The notes: a model not told the origin generated them from the sequence alone. A stretch of 64,000 nucleotides of DNA from Kribbella kalugense (GCF_004365875.1 NZ_SODF01000003.1:853763-917762), one strand, 5' to 3'. Shown: positions 17,175-26,235, numbered from the stretch's first letter. Translations and numbers: made by a program.

Positions 17175-17444
17175 ATGACGCAGGGGTACCTTTGCAAACA
17201 CTTCTCGATCGGTCTGCCGGACAACGCCGAGGATCAGTCGCTGACGGCTCTTTTCAGGCATGTGGCTGACACGCTTGCCGACGACGACCCCATCAGCATG
17301 GACGACATGATCGCGATCGGCTTCAACACCGAACTAGGCGACGACGCCGTCTACCGCGGCGTCTTCACAATCGTCTTCGACGACCGCGACCCAGATCCCA
17401 CCGCACCTCCCCTGTCTCCGGTGAGCAGCTTGCCTCGGCAGTGA
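17175..17444 (+). CDS. Small hypothetical protein
   Basis: Not recognised. An 89-residue acidic soluble protein (MTQGYLCKHFSIGLPDNAED at the start, several acidic clusters, a proline-rich C-terminus). No signal peptide, membrane helix or familiar motif. It stands 47 bp after the deaminase gene on the same strand and may be the operon's last member. Codon use is ordinary for the region, supporting a real gene. Confidence 0.5.
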   Translation: MTQGYLCKHFSIGLPDNAEDQSLTALFRHVADTLADDDPISMDDMIAIGFNTELGDDAVYRGVFTIVFDDRDPDPTAPPLSPVSSLPRQ

Positions 17445-17483
17445 TCTGCCACAGTCGAAAGCCTCAGCATCCCTCGACCACCA

Positions 17484-17833
17484 TCACCAGGACGTGATGG
17501 GCATCATCGCGAAACTCCCGATGTCGAACGACGACATGGGATCCGCGTGCCCTGCCCAGTACTCCTCGATCTCGACAGCCAATCCTTCACGATCTCGACC
17601 CGCATGTTCGTGTACGGCGCCGTCGTAGACGTGCATCACCGTTACGTCAGATCGGCTGAGCAGTTTGCGGGCCTGCCTTGGAGTCAGAAGTCCCTGACCT
17701 CGCCTACGCCACACGACCCCACGCTCGTCGGTCCAAGTCTTGCCGGCGAGCGGTTGGGAAGCGTAGAAGGTCTCACCGAAAGAGATCTCCGGGACGGCCT
17801 TCTCGCAGCAATCCCGTCGGGGCCGTTAGGCAT
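17484..17833 (-). pseudogene. Frameshifted or start-less remnant of a small protein gene
   Basis: A continuous minus-strand frame reads from about 17821 to 17484 with good coding character (ISFGETFYASQPLAGKTW, then LLTPRQARKLL, ending SFAMMPITSW). In that frame an upstream TAA precedes any ATG, GTG or TTG ahead of the conserved-looking part. One base off, an ATG at 17833 opens MPNGPDGIAA and would join it if a single-base frameshift near 17810 is assumed. Either a GTG at 17714 starts a 76-residue protein or this is a decayed gene; I favour decay. Function not recognised. Confidence 0.5.
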
Positions 17834-17932
17834 GCTCCGAGTATGTCGTGTCGCCTCAGGAGACGGCCCTGTCATCGGCGGATCCGTGCATCGGCCCCCA
17901 GGCGATCGCCTGCGAGACAGTCGCGCGCCACG

Positions 17933-18032
17933 AGCGCCAAGTGGAGCGCTGGGTGGGAGCGGCGCGTCTTCGGCGATGAAGGAGCCGCGCGAAGTACCGC
18001 GCGGGGCCGATCAGTTTCCCGGCCAGAAACAG
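17933..18032. repeat. Imperfect direct repeat, copy 1
   Basis: About 100 bp highly similar to 18774-18884. It begins agcgccaa, runs through gggtgggagcgg and gaaggag, and ends ggccgatcag ... cccggcc ... aacagt. Weaker similarity extends some 20-40 bp further left. It contains short palindromes (agcgc / gcgct; ggcc / ggcc). The pair flanks the gene at 18107-18619. Kept as a repeat rather than a gene because the similarity is in nucleotides and no reading frame is shared cleanly. Confidence 0.7.
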
Positions 18033-18106
18033 TAGGTACTAGTCGTCCATCCCAATCCACACCGCTTGTTAGCAAATCCATTAGCAGATTCGGCCTGAGC
18101 TGTTGG

Positions 18107-18619
18107 TCATCGAACGACCGGTTTGCCGTCGACGAACACCCGCTCGGCCAGGGCCACGATGTAGGTGAGGCCCCACGTGCCGATGGTGGGGAGATCTCGC
18201 GCCTCGTCGGCTGTGGCGACGCGGACCATCCGACCGTCACAATAAAGGCCGACTGCTCCGCCCATGCGGTGGGATACACCCGATAGCGCACCATCTCGGT
18301 CATGCACCGAGGAGCGTTGGCCGAGGATTGACCCGCCGTTCTCGCCGATCATCTTGATGTTCCCGTAGCCCCAGTTGAGGAGCGGACTGTCATCGACCGC
18401 AGTCGGCGACGGCAGCTCGTCGCCAACCCAGTCCAGCAGGCCAGCGGCGAACGTTCGACTGTTGATCGCCTGATGTGGCGCTTCCTCAGCGGTCGGCACC
18501 GCGACAACCACGCCGCAGGCTGAACGGCCGTTTCGTAGCGGTATGCCCCAGATGTGACCTGGCAAGAGGTGAACGTTGGACTTGGGCACGAACGGATAGT
18601 CGGCAGGGCGCGAGACCAT
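18107..18619 (-). CDS. Hypothetical protein, possibly Imm26-type immunity protein
   Basis: A 170-residue soluble protein. The N-terminal part (VHLLPGHIWGIPLRNGRSACGVVV) resembles the opening strands of immunity-26 family proteins, which neutralise polymorphic toxins, but I see no adjacent toxin and call this only tentatively. No signal peptide or membrane helix. It is flanked by two copies of a ~100-bp repeat and by the remnant at 17484-17833, close to a tRNA gene, which suggests acquired and partly degraded DNA. Confidence 0.6.
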   Translation of the reverse strand: MVSRPADYPFVPKSNVHLLPGHIWGIPLRNGRSACGVVVAVPTAEEAPHQAINSRTFAAGLLDWVGDELPSPTAVDDSPLLNWGYGNIKMIGENGGSILGQRSSVHDRDGALSGVSHRMGGAVGLYCDGRMVRVATADEARDLPTIGTWGLTYIVALAERVFVDGKPVVR

Positions 18620-18773
18620 GACGTGATTATCGGTGTTTAGCCACGCATCCTCGGAGACTGCTGGCGGTCTGAACCTTCAGCTTCCTAGCCCGTGTCCTGA
18701 CGGCTGGCGTGCCGGAGCGCGGTCCGCTCGAACGACTGCAGCCGCACGGACCACGAGGCGGTCGTGCGCGGTA

Positions 18774-18884
18774 AGCGCCAAATGGCGCGCCAAGCGCCGG
18801 GTGGGTGGGAGCGGTGCGTAGTGCGGCGACGAAGGAGTCGCGCGTAGTGCCGCGTGGGGCCGATCAGTTCCCGGCCAAAACAGT
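18774..18884. repeat. Imperfect direct repeat, copy 2, next to tRNA-Gln
   Basis: Second copy of the repeat at 17933-18032, with an extra ~10-bp insertion near its start (gcgcgccaa). It ends six bases from the 3' end of the tRNA-Gln gene, so one copy sits where integrating elements usually leave scars. The conserved cores are gggtgggagcggtgcg and ggccgatcag followed by cccggcc. Confidence 0.7.
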
Positions 18885-18889
18885 GCTAG

Positions 18890-18961
18890 CTCCCCCGCCA
18901 GGTTTCGATCCTGGTCTTCGAGATTCAAAGTCTCGCGGGCTGCCGATTACCCCACGGGGGA
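18890..18961 (-). tRNA. tRNA-Gln (anticodon TTG)
   Basis: The minus-strand sequence folds as a tRNA. Acceptor arms TCCCCCG (5') and CGGGGGA (3') pair fully, with discriminator G. The anticodon stem CGAGA/TCTCG encloses the loop CTTTGAA with anticodon TTG, and the T-stem CCAGG/CCTGG encloses ATCGAAA. Length 72 nt without an encoded CCA. It reads CAA (and, by wobble, CAG) glutamine codons. The repeat copy at 18774-18884 abuts its 3' end. Confidence 0.9.
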
Positions 18962-19016
18962 TCGTGGTTGCCGGGACAGTTTGCCATGAGTGGGGTGGAC
19001 GACACGCTGAGGGGTT

Positions 19017-19057
19017 CCTTACCTACGGTGCCGTAGGTTACGGTTGCGTAGGTAAGG
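19017..19057. promoter_or_regulatory. TetR-type operator upstream of the desaturase gene
   Basis: A perfect 11-bp inverted repeat (ccttacctacg / cgtaggtaagg) spans 19017-19057. Inside its left half, 19022-19037 is a second near-perfect palindrome (cctacgg tg ccgtagg). The nested sites end 27 bp before the desaturase ATG, and a TetR gene follows the desaturase. Palindromes of this tacggt/accgta type precede TetR-regulated desaturase genes in Actinobacteria, so binding by the TetR protein at 20142 is the likely reading. Confidence 0.75.
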
Positions 19058-19084
19058 ATTCGCTGAGCTGAGGGAAGAACAGTT

Positions 19085-20083
19085 ATGACTCCACCCGCCG
19101 TTGCCGCGCCGGACGCGCCCACCCGTACCGCGCCCGCCGTCGAGGATGTTGACACCGGGACCCTCGGTGGCGAGCAGAAGAAGACCTGGGAGCAGGTCGC
19201 GCTGGCGCTGTTCATCGGCATCCCGTTCCTGGCCGTGCTGGCCGCGGTGCCGATCGCGTGGGGCGGGTTCCTCGGCTGGCACGACGTCGTACTCGCGGTG
19301 GTGTTCTACACGATCGCCGGGCACGGGATCTCGATCGGATTCCACCGGCTGTTCACGCACAAGTCGTTCAAGCCGAACCGGCCGCTGAAGTACGCGCTGG
19401 CCATCGCCGGCTCGCTGGCGATCGAGGGTCCGGTGGTCCGCTGGGTGGCCGACCACCGCAAGCATCACAAGTTCTCCGACCGCGAGGGCGATCCGCACAG
19501 CCCGTGGCGGTACGGCGACACTCTCGGCGCACTCTCCAAGGGTTTCATCTACGCGCACGTCGGCTGGCTGTTCGACACCGAGCAGACCCCGCAGCGTCAG
19601 TACGCGCCGGATCTGCTGCGCGACAAGGACATCGTCAAGGTGTCCCGGCTGTTCCCGCTGCTGGTTGCCACCAGCGTGCTGCTGCCGGCGATCATCGGCG
19701 GCCTGTGGTCCTGGTCGATCGAGGGCGCGCTGACCGCGTTCTTCTGGGCCAGCCTGGTCCGGATCGCCCTGCTGCACCACGTCACCTGGTCGATCAACTC
19801 GATCTGCCACACGATCGGCGACCGGCCGTTCAAGAGCCGGGACAAGTCCGGCAACGTGTGGTGGCTGGCGATCCTGAGCCAGGGCGAGTCGTGGCACAAC
19901 CTGCACCACTCCGACCCGACCTGCGCGCGGCACGGCGTACTCAAAGGCCAGCTCGACACGTCGGCCCGTTGCATCTGGTTCTTCGAGAAGATGGGCTGGG
20001 CGAGCGACATCCGCTGGCCGGTCAAGGAGCGGCTCGAAGCCCGTCGGGTGGACGCGTCGGCCCGTACACTCAAGGCTGCCTGA
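19085..20083 (+). CDS. Membrane fatty-acid (acyl-CoA delta-9) desaturase
   Basis: Introduces a double bond into acyl-CoA at the membrane using O2 and a di-iron centre. The 332-residue protein has the three histidine boxes: HRLFTH, HRKHH and HNLHH, spaced as in stearoyl-CoA desaturases, with hydrophobic helices around residues 40-75 and 190-235 and a disordered first 35 residues. The ATG at 19085 follows a GAGGGAAG site. Upstream lies a nested palindrome, and a TetR regulator follows 58 bp later, so expression is probably set by fatty-acid supply. Confidence 0.93.
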   Translation: MTPPAVAAPDAPTRTAPAVEDVDTGTLGGEQKKTWEQVALALFIGIPFLAVLAAVPIAWGGFLGWHDVVLAVVFYTIAGHGISIGFHRLFTHKSFKPNRPLKYALAIAGSLAIEGPVVRWVADHRKHHKFSDREGDPHSPWRYGDTLGALSKGFIYAHVGWLFDTEQTPQRQYAPDLLRDKDIVKVSRLFPLLVATSVLLPAIIGGLWSWSIEGALTAFFWASLVRIALLHHVTWSINSICHTIGDRPFKSRDKSGNVWWLAILSQGESWHNLHHSDPTCARHGVLKGQLDTSARCIWFFEKMGWASDIRWPVKERLEARRVDASARTLKAA

Positions 20084-20141
20084 CCCGTTAACACCCACCG
20101 GCAATACCGGAAGTACGGCATGATGCTGACGTGATCACGAC

Positions 20142-20783
20142 GTGACCGAACCCAAACCGCGGCGCTCCGGCCGAGTCCGGATGACCAGTGCCGAACGTCG
20201 CGAGCAACTCATCAACATCGCCCGTGGCCTGTTCGCCCAGAGAGGGTACGAGGCCACCTCGGTCGAGGAGATCGCGGCCCGCGCCGAGGTTTCGAAGCCG
20301 GTCGTGTACGAGCACTTCGGTGGCAAGGAAGGCTTGTACGCCGTCGTTGTCGACCGTGAGGTACGGGCGTTGCTCGACGGCGTCACGCAATCATTGACGG
20401 CCGGCCGTGCGCACGAACTCGTCGAGCAGGCCGCGCTCGCCCTGCTCGACTACATCGAGAACAACGCCGACGGTTTCCGGATCCTGGTCCGGGACTCGCC
20501 CGTCGGTTCGTCGACCGGGTCGTTCATCTCGATCCTCAGCGATGTCGCGACCCGGGTCGAGCACATCCTCGCGGAGGAGTTCAAGCGCCGCGGTCTCGAC
20601 CCGAAGAACGCCCCCATGTACGCGCAGATGCTGGTCGGCATGGTCGCGCTGACCGGTCAGTGGTGGCTGGACGCCCGCAAGCCGAAGAAGCAGGACGTCG
20701 CCGCTCACCTGGTCAACCTGGCCTGGAACGGCCTGTCCGGCCTCGAGCCGAAACCGATCCTCTCGACCCGCCCGCACAAGTAG
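20142..20783 (+). CDS. TetR-family transcriptional regulator, probable desaturase regulator
   Basis: A 213-residue repressor-type protein. The N-terminal helix-turn-helix is clear: RREQLINIARGLFAQRGYEATSVEEIA, then EVSKPVVYEHFGGKEGLY. The C-terminal ligand domain is all helical (ADGFRILVRDSPVGSS). The gene starts with GTG and follows the desaturase on the same strand. Its likely target is the palindrome at 19017-19057, giving control of membrane-lipid unsaturation. The ligand, probably a long-chain acyl-CoA, is inferred from similar actinobacterial pairs. Confidence 0.9.
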   Translation: MTEPKPRRSGRVRMTSAERREQLINIARGLFAQRGYEATSVEEIAARAEVSKPVVYEHFGGKEGLYAVVVDREVRALLDGVTQSLTAGRAHELVEQAALALLDYIENNADGFRILVRDSPVGSSTGSFISILSDVATRVEHILAEEFKRRGLDPKNAPMYAQMLVGMVALTGQWWLDARKPKKQDVAAHLVNLAWNGLSGLEPKPILSTRPHK

Positions 20784-20819
20784 GCCTACCGGGGTCGTAC
20801 GGCGACATCCGCCCGTGGC

Positions 20820-22040
20820 ATGACCTCCGCACCGAAAGAGCCCCGTACCCTGGCTCGCATGACGGGGATGTTGACCGCGCGGCCGCTGCCTGCCCGGAGC
20901 AGGGCGTTCGACCTGTTCCTGGCCGGTGGACTCTGCCTGACCTTCGGGTTCCTGTCGCTCGCGCAGGCGCACCTCGGCGGCATCCTCGCGTTCGGCATGC
21001 TCGCCCCGCTGATCTGGCGCCGCACCCACCCCGAGCTGGTCTTCCTCGGCGTCTGCTCCGTCGCCCTCCTGCAGTGGCTGACCGCTGTCGAGCTGATGCC
21101 CGGCAACGTCGGTCTGCTCATCGCCCTCTACGCCATCTCCGTGTACGGCGACTTGCGGCTGAGCCGGATCGCACTCGGTGTCGGCGGTCTCGGCGTCCTG
21201 ATGGCGACGTCGCGGTACTGGTCGAACTCGGACTGGAAGCAGCAGGTCACGATGATGGTCGCGCTCGGCGCGCTCGTCTTCGGCGTCTGGGCGGTCGGCG
21301 AACGCCGTCGTACCCGCGGTCTGTACGTCGCTCAGCTCGAGGAGCGGGCCGCTCAGCTGGAGCGGGACCGGGACCGCGAGTCGAAGCTGGCCGTGAGCAA
21401 CGAACGGACCCGGATCGCCCGCGAGATCCACGACGTGGTCGCGCACGGCCTGTCGATCATGATCGTTCAGGCCGACGGCGGCCTCTACGCCGCGGACCAG
21501 TCGCCCGAGGCGGCCAAGAAGGCCCTGGCCACCATCGGCGACACCGGCCGGGCCTCGCTGTCCGAGATGCGCAAGATGCTCGGCCTGCTCAAGCAGGACG
21601 AGCAGAACGAGCTGGATCCGAACCAGCCGCGCCCCCAGCCGGGTGTCTCGAGCCTGCCGGAGCTGATCGACAACGTCCGCGAGGCCGGGCTGAACGTCAC
21701 GTACGACGTGACCGGCGAGCCCCGTGATCTCCCGGCGCTGCTCGGACTCACGGCGTACCGGATCGTGCAGGAGGGGCTGACCAACACGCTGAAACACGCC
21801 GGGCCGGGAGCGCGCACCTCCGTCGCTCTGGACTTCGGCCGGGAGATCCTGACCGTGGTGGTCACCGACGACGGCCGCGGTGCCGGGGTCGCGCCGAGTT
21901 CGGATCCGGGTCACGGTCTGGTCGGGATGCGGCAACGCGCCTCGGTCTCGGGCGGTACGGTGAACGCCGGACCGAAGGCGGGCGGTGGTTACGAGGTGAT
22001 CGCCAGACTGCCGTACCACCTGCCGAGCGGAGACCAGTAG
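20820..22040 (+). CDS. NarL-type sensor histidine kinase
   Basis: A 406-residue kinase. Residues ~28-160 contain five or six hydrophobic helices with short loops (an intramembrane sensor with little exposed domain). A coiled coil follows (LEERAAQLERDRDRES), then a HisKA_3 dimerisation helix with the phospho-acceptor in REIHDVVAHGLSIM (near residue 205), and a HATPase_c domain ending GHGLVGMRQRASVSGGT. The start could instead be an internal ATG near 20859. The last base overlaps the start of the response regulator gene, so the two are cotranslated. Confidence 0.92.
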   Translation: MTSAPKEPRTLARMTGMLTARPLPARSRAFDLFLAGGLCLTFGFLSLAQAHLGGILAFGMLAPLIWRRTHPELVFLGVCSVALLQWLTAVELMPGNVGLLIALYAISVYGDLRLSRIALGVGGLGVLMATSRYWSNSDWKQQVTMMVALGALVFGVWAVGERRRTRGLYVAQLEERAAQLERDRDRESKLAVSNERTRIAREIHDVVAHGLSIMIVQADGGLYAADQSPEAAKKALATIGDTGRASLSEMRKMLGLLKQDEQNELDPNQPRPQPGVSSLPELIDNVREAGLNVTYDVTGEPRDLPALLGLTAYRIVQEGLTNTLKHAGPGARTSVALDFGREILTVVVTDDGRGAGVAPSSDPGHGLVGMRQRASVSGGTVNAGPKAGGGYEVIARLPYHLPSGDQ

Positions 22041-22708
22041 TGAACGACGACGTGATCCGGGTGTTCCTCGTGGACGACCAGGAGCTGGTTCGGGCCGGGT
22101 TCACGATGCTGGTGGACTCCCAGGCGGACATGCGAGTCGTCGGCCAGGCCGGTGACGGCGGCGAGGCGATCGAGAAGATCCAGGTCACCGCCTGCGACGT
22201 CGTACTGATGGATGTCCGGATGCCGCGGCTGGACGGGGTCGAGGCGACTCGGCGACTGCAGTCGTTGCCGGAGGCACCGAAGGTGATCGTGCTGACCACC
22301 TTCGACCTGGACGAGTACGCGTTCGCCGCGATCAAGGCCGGCGCGGCCGGCTTCCTGCTCAAGAACACCCCGCCGGCCGACCTGCTGTCGGCGATCCGCC
22401 AGGTGCACTCCGGTGACGCGGTGGTGTCTCCGAGTACGACGAAACGCCTGCTGGAGCACTTCGCCGGAGCACTCCCCGACACCGACGTCGAACGCCCCGA
22501 CCTCAAAGACCTGACCGCCCGTGAGCGGGAGGTGCTGGTCGAGGTGGCCCGCGGTCTGTCGAACACCGAGATCGCCCGGCTGTTCACGTTGTCCGAGGCA
22601 ACGGTGAAGACCCACATCGGCCGGATCCTGGCCAAGACCGGCCTCCGCGACCGGGTCGCCCTCGTCGTCCTGGGGTACGAAACCGGGCTGGTCAGACCCA
22701 CCAAGTAG
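22040..22708 (+). CDS. NarL/FixJ-family response regulator
   Basis: A 222-residue DNA-binding regulator partner of the preceding kinase. The receiver domain has the acidic pair VDDQ, phospho-acceptor Asp in VVLMDVRMPRLDG (near residue 57), the Thr switch in VLTTF and the Lys in AAGFLLK. The LuxR-type helix-turn-helix is LTAREREVLVEVARGLSNTEIARLF...VKTHIGRILAKTGLRDR. It starts with GTG overlapping the kinase stop codon. The ABC exporter 190 bp downstream is a likely target, as in other kinase-regulator-MacB-type exporter loci. Confidence 0.94.
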   Translation: MNDDVIRVFLVDDQELVRAGFTMLVDSQADMRVVGQAGDGGEAIEKIQVTACDVVLMDVRMPRLDGVEATRRLQSLPEAPKVIVLTTFDLDEYAFAAIKAGAAGFLLKNTPPADLLSAIRQVHSGDAVVSPSTTKRLLEHFAGALPDTDVERPDLKDLTAREREVLVEVARGLSNTEIARLFTLSEATVKTHIGRILAKTGLRDRVALVVLGYETGLVRPTK

Positions 22709-22714
22709 CGGGGT

Positions 22715-22796
22715 GCGGACCGCCACGCAGGCAGAACCGCCTTTGAAGGCGGTTTCCGCGCCCCGAAACGGGACTTCTGCATGCGTGGCGGTCCGC
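22715..22796. other. Cloverleaf-like structured element between the response regulator and the ABC exporter
   Basis: Outer arms 22715-22729 and 22782-22796 pair perfectly over 15 bp (gcggaccgccacgca / tgcgtggcggtccgc) and, after one mismatch, over six more (gcagaa / ttctgc). Two inner hairpins fit inside: accgcctt / aaggcggt at 22736-22753 and cccg-aaa-cggg at 22761-22771. It starts seven bases after the regulator's stop. It may terminate that transcript or act as a regulatory RNA for the exporter; no U-tract is present. Confidence 0.6.
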
Positions 22797-22900
22797 GATC
22801 AGACCACGGTCGTACGTCAGGTGCATTCCCCGGTCCGACGTAACCAGGTCGGCGGATCACTAACTTCTTGGACAACATCGGAGTTGAGCCAAGGAGTGAC

Positions 22901-23680
<780 letters not shown>

Positions 23681-23681
23681 C

Positions 23682-26144
23682 GTGCGACGTTCCATCCTCT
23701 CCTCGCTGCGCGCCCACCTGGGCCGCCTGATCGCCGCCTGCCTGGCGATCGTCCTCGGGGTCGGTTTCGGATCGCTGGCGATGATCGTGCACTCGTCCGC
23801 GTCACACGGCGTCGACGAGACGATCGGCGCGCAGTACAAGGGTGTCGACGCCGTCATCTACGAGGACAGGGCAACGATCACCCCCGACGACATCGCCAAG
23901 GCGGAGAAGTTGCCGCAGGCAGCGTCGGTCGTCACGCTGACCACCGCCTATATGGGTTTCTCGTTCCCCGGCCTGGTCCGGCCGACCACGATCCCGATCG
24001 ACGCGCTCTACGACACCACCCACATCAGCGGCCCCGGTACGTCGTCCGGACGGTTGCCCACCACAACCAAGGAGATCGCGCTACCGGCCCGGCTGGCAGC
24101 CAAGCACAAGGTCTCCGTCGGCCAGACGCTCCGGATCAGCTCGTACGACGACAAGTCGTGGAACGTCACCGTCGTCGGTCTGCTGGACGACTCGAAGACC
24201 GTCGGGTCGGGCTCCGCGGTCGCGACCCTGGCCGCGGTGAAGACCTTCGATCCGGGCTCGTTCACCCGTGGGATCGCGCTCGCCGCCAAGCCCGGCGTCA
24301 CCCAGCAGCAGCTTGCCGACGACGCGGCTGCTGCCGTGTCGAAGGGTCTGCAGACCTTCACCGGAACGGCGTTCATCGCCCATGAGGTGGAGGGCTACAC
24401 GCACGGCATCGACGTACTCGGTGGTGTGTTCGGCATGTTCGCCGTGATCGCGTTGTTCGTCGCCTGCCTGGTGATCGGCAACACCTTCACGATCGTGATC
24501 GCCCAGCGCACTCGCGAGATGGCGCTGCTGCGGTGTGTCGGCGCGTCCCGGCGGCAGGTGTTCTCCTCGGTGCTCGCGGAGGCGACCGTGGTCGGCGTCA
24601 TCGCGTCCGCGATCGGTGTCGTCTTCGGCGTCGCCCTATCCGCGCTGGGGCTGGCACTGTCCCGCGAGTTCGACTGGGGCATCCCGCCAGTGCCGCTGCA
24701 CCTCGATCTGTCGTCGGTCTTCCTGCCGCTGTTGCTCGGCACCGTGGCGACCGTAATCGCTGCCGTCGTACCGGCTCGGCGGGCGACAAAGGTTGCGCCG
24801 CTGGCAGCATTGCGTCCCGAGGTCGCTCCGGCGGCCGCGTCCAAGGCCGGCGTACTGCGTCTGATCCTGGGCTTCCTGTTGCTCGCCGGGGGTGGCCTGC
24901 TGCTGGCGGTCGGGGCGTCGAGCCATCAGGTCCTGATCGGTGTCGCGGGCGGTGTGATCTCGTTCCTCGGCATCCTCGCGGTCGGCTCACTGCTGGTGCC
25001 GGCGTTGATCCGGCTGATCGGCGCGCTCCCGGCTCGGAGTGGCGGCGTACCCGCGCGGATCGCCGTCGCGAACGCGGTCCGGAACCCGAAGCGTACGGCG
25101 GCCACGACCTCGGCGCTGTTGATCGGCGTGACGCTGATCAGCCTCACCTGCGTCGGGATCGCCTCGGTGCGCAAGACGTTCGACGTGTCGATGGACGGCC
25201 AGTACCCGGTCGACCTGATGGTGACGACGTACAACGAGAAGATGCCGGCGAGCGCCGAGCAGCAACTGCGTGACATCAAGGGCATCACCAAGGTCGTGCC
25301 GATCAGCAGCGTGACGGTGAAGTCGGGTGGCGAGGAGGTCCAGGTCACCGGCGTCGACCAGGCCGCGGCCGGATCAGTCATCCACAATTCGACGTTGGCC
25401 AATGAGCTCAAGCCCGGTACGGCGTTGCTCGACTACCCGACGATGAACATGCTGAAGGCCGAGAACGGCACCCCGCTGACGATCGTGTCGGGTCAGCACA
25501 AGCTGATCGTGAAGGCCCAGCTCGCGACCGGGCTCGACCCGATCACCGTGACGTCGACGGATCTCGCGAAGCTGGCGCCGACCGCGTCGGTGACCGGGTT
25601 CTGGCTGGCGTCGGATCCGAAGGTGGACGGCTCGGACATCATCGACGCCTTACAGCAGTCGATCCCGACGGTGAAGGACCTGAGCGTCACTGGCGGCCTC
25701 GCCGAGCGGACCAGCTACACGAAGATCTTCGACGTGTTGCTGATCGTCGGCGTCGGTCTGCTCGGGGTGTCCGTACTGATCGCATTGGTTGGGGTCGGCA
25801 ACACGCTCAGCCTGTCGGTGCTGGAACGGACGCGGGAGAACGCGTTGCTCCGGGCAATGGGTCTCTCCCGCCGGCAGCTGCGCCGGATGCTCGCGGTCGA
25901 ATCGTTGCTGATGGCACTCGTCGCGGCCGGTCTCGGGATCGTCCTCGGCCTGATCTACGGCTGGACCGGGACCAGCGCGTTGATGGGCGGCCAAACCGTC
26001 GACGGCGGCGTGGAGTACGCCGTACCCGGGACGCTGCTGATCGTCATCGCCGCCGTGGCCGCGGTCGCCGGTCTGCTCGCCTCGGTACTGCCCGCCCGCC
26101 GGGCCGCCAAGGTCGCCCCTGCCGGTGCCCTGGCGACCGAATGA
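23682..26144 (+). CDS. FtsX-like ABC transporter permease with two FtsX domains
   Basis: An 820-residue membrane protein. One helix at ~15-37, a large extracellular MacB-PCD-like region, three helices at ~260-380, a helix pair at ~410-460, a second extracellular region, and three C-terminal helices after residue 680. The FtsX signature recurs after each extracellular part (RTREMALLRCVGASRRQV and RTRENALLRAMGLSRRQL). This is the duplicated layout of macrolide/peptide exporters. The GTG start lies one base past the ATPase stop. It ends in a strong terminator at 26148. Substrate unknown. Confidence 0.92.
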   Translation: MRRSILSSLRAHLGRLIAACLAIVLGVGFGSLAMIVHSSASHGVDETIGAQYKGVDAVIYEDRATITPDDIAKAEKLPQAASVVTLTTAYMGFSFPGLVRPTTIPIDALYDTTHISGPGTSSGRLPTTTKEIALPARLAAKHKVSVGQTLRISSYDDKSWNVTVVGLLDDSKTVGSGSAVATLAAVKTFDPGSFTRGIALAAKPGVTQQQLADDAAAAVSKGLQTFTGTAFIAHEVEGYTHGIDVLGGVFGMFAVIALFVACLVIGNTFTIVIAQRTREMALLRCVGASRRQVFSSVLAEATVVGVIASAIGVVFGVALSALGLALSREFDWGIPPVPLHLDLSSVFLPLLLGTVATVIAAVVPARRATKVAPLAALRPEVAPAAASKAGVLRLILGFLLLAGGGLLLAVGASSHQVLIGVAGGVISFLGILAVGSLLVPALIRLIGALPARSGGVPARIAVANAVRNPKRTAATTSALLIGVTLISLTCVGIASVRKTFDVSMDGQYPVDLMVTTYNEKMPASAEQQLRDIKGITKVVPISSVTVKSGGEEVQVTGVDQAAAGSVIHNSTLANELKPGTALLDYPTMNMLKAENGTPLTIVSGQHKLIVKAQLATGLDPITVTSTDLAKLAPTASVTGFWLASDPKVDGSDIIDALQQSIPTVKDLSVTGGLAERTSYTKIFDVLLIVGVGLLGVSVLIALVGVGNTLSLSVLERTRENALLRAMGLSRRQLRRMLAVESLLMALVAAGLGIVLGLIYGWTGTSALMGGQTVDGGVEYAVPGTLLIVIAAVAAVAGLLASVLPARRAAKVAPAGALATE

Positions 26145-26147
26145 ACT

Positions 26148-26185
26148 AGCGGCTCGCCCGGCTTGAGGGGGCTGGGCGAGCCGCT
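26148..26185 (+). terminator. Hairpin terminator after the ABC exporter operon
   Basis: Perfect 12-bp stem (agcggctcgccc / gggcgagccgct) with a 14-base loop, starting four bases after the permease stop. With the next hairpin it separates the exporter from the convergent VOC gene. Confidence 0.8.
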
Positions 26186-26224
26186 TACGCCTCCACCTCG
26201 CTTCGCTCGGCTCCGGCGTAAGCG
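26182..26224 (-). terminator. Second hairpin of the convergent terminator
   Basis: A 10-bp perfect stem (cgcttacgcc / ggcgtaagcg, 26182-26191 and 26215-26224) whose loop holds a further small stem (cgc ttc gcg-like). It faces the end of the minus-strand VOC gene and shares four bases with the preceding hairpin, so only one of the two can form fully at a time. Confidence 0.65.
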
Positions 26225-26235
26225 ATGCTGCTGTG

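Noticed and set aside
18805..19071. 88-codon plus-strand frame spanning the repeat and the tRNA
   Set aside because: It reads through the tRNA-Gln gene and repeat copy 2, so the apparent coding is accidental.
20391..22019. 542-codon minus-strand frame over the TetR/kinase genes
   Set aside because: Its sequence has no domain character (Arg/Pro/Gly/Asp-rich) and mirrors the histidine kinase coding frame.
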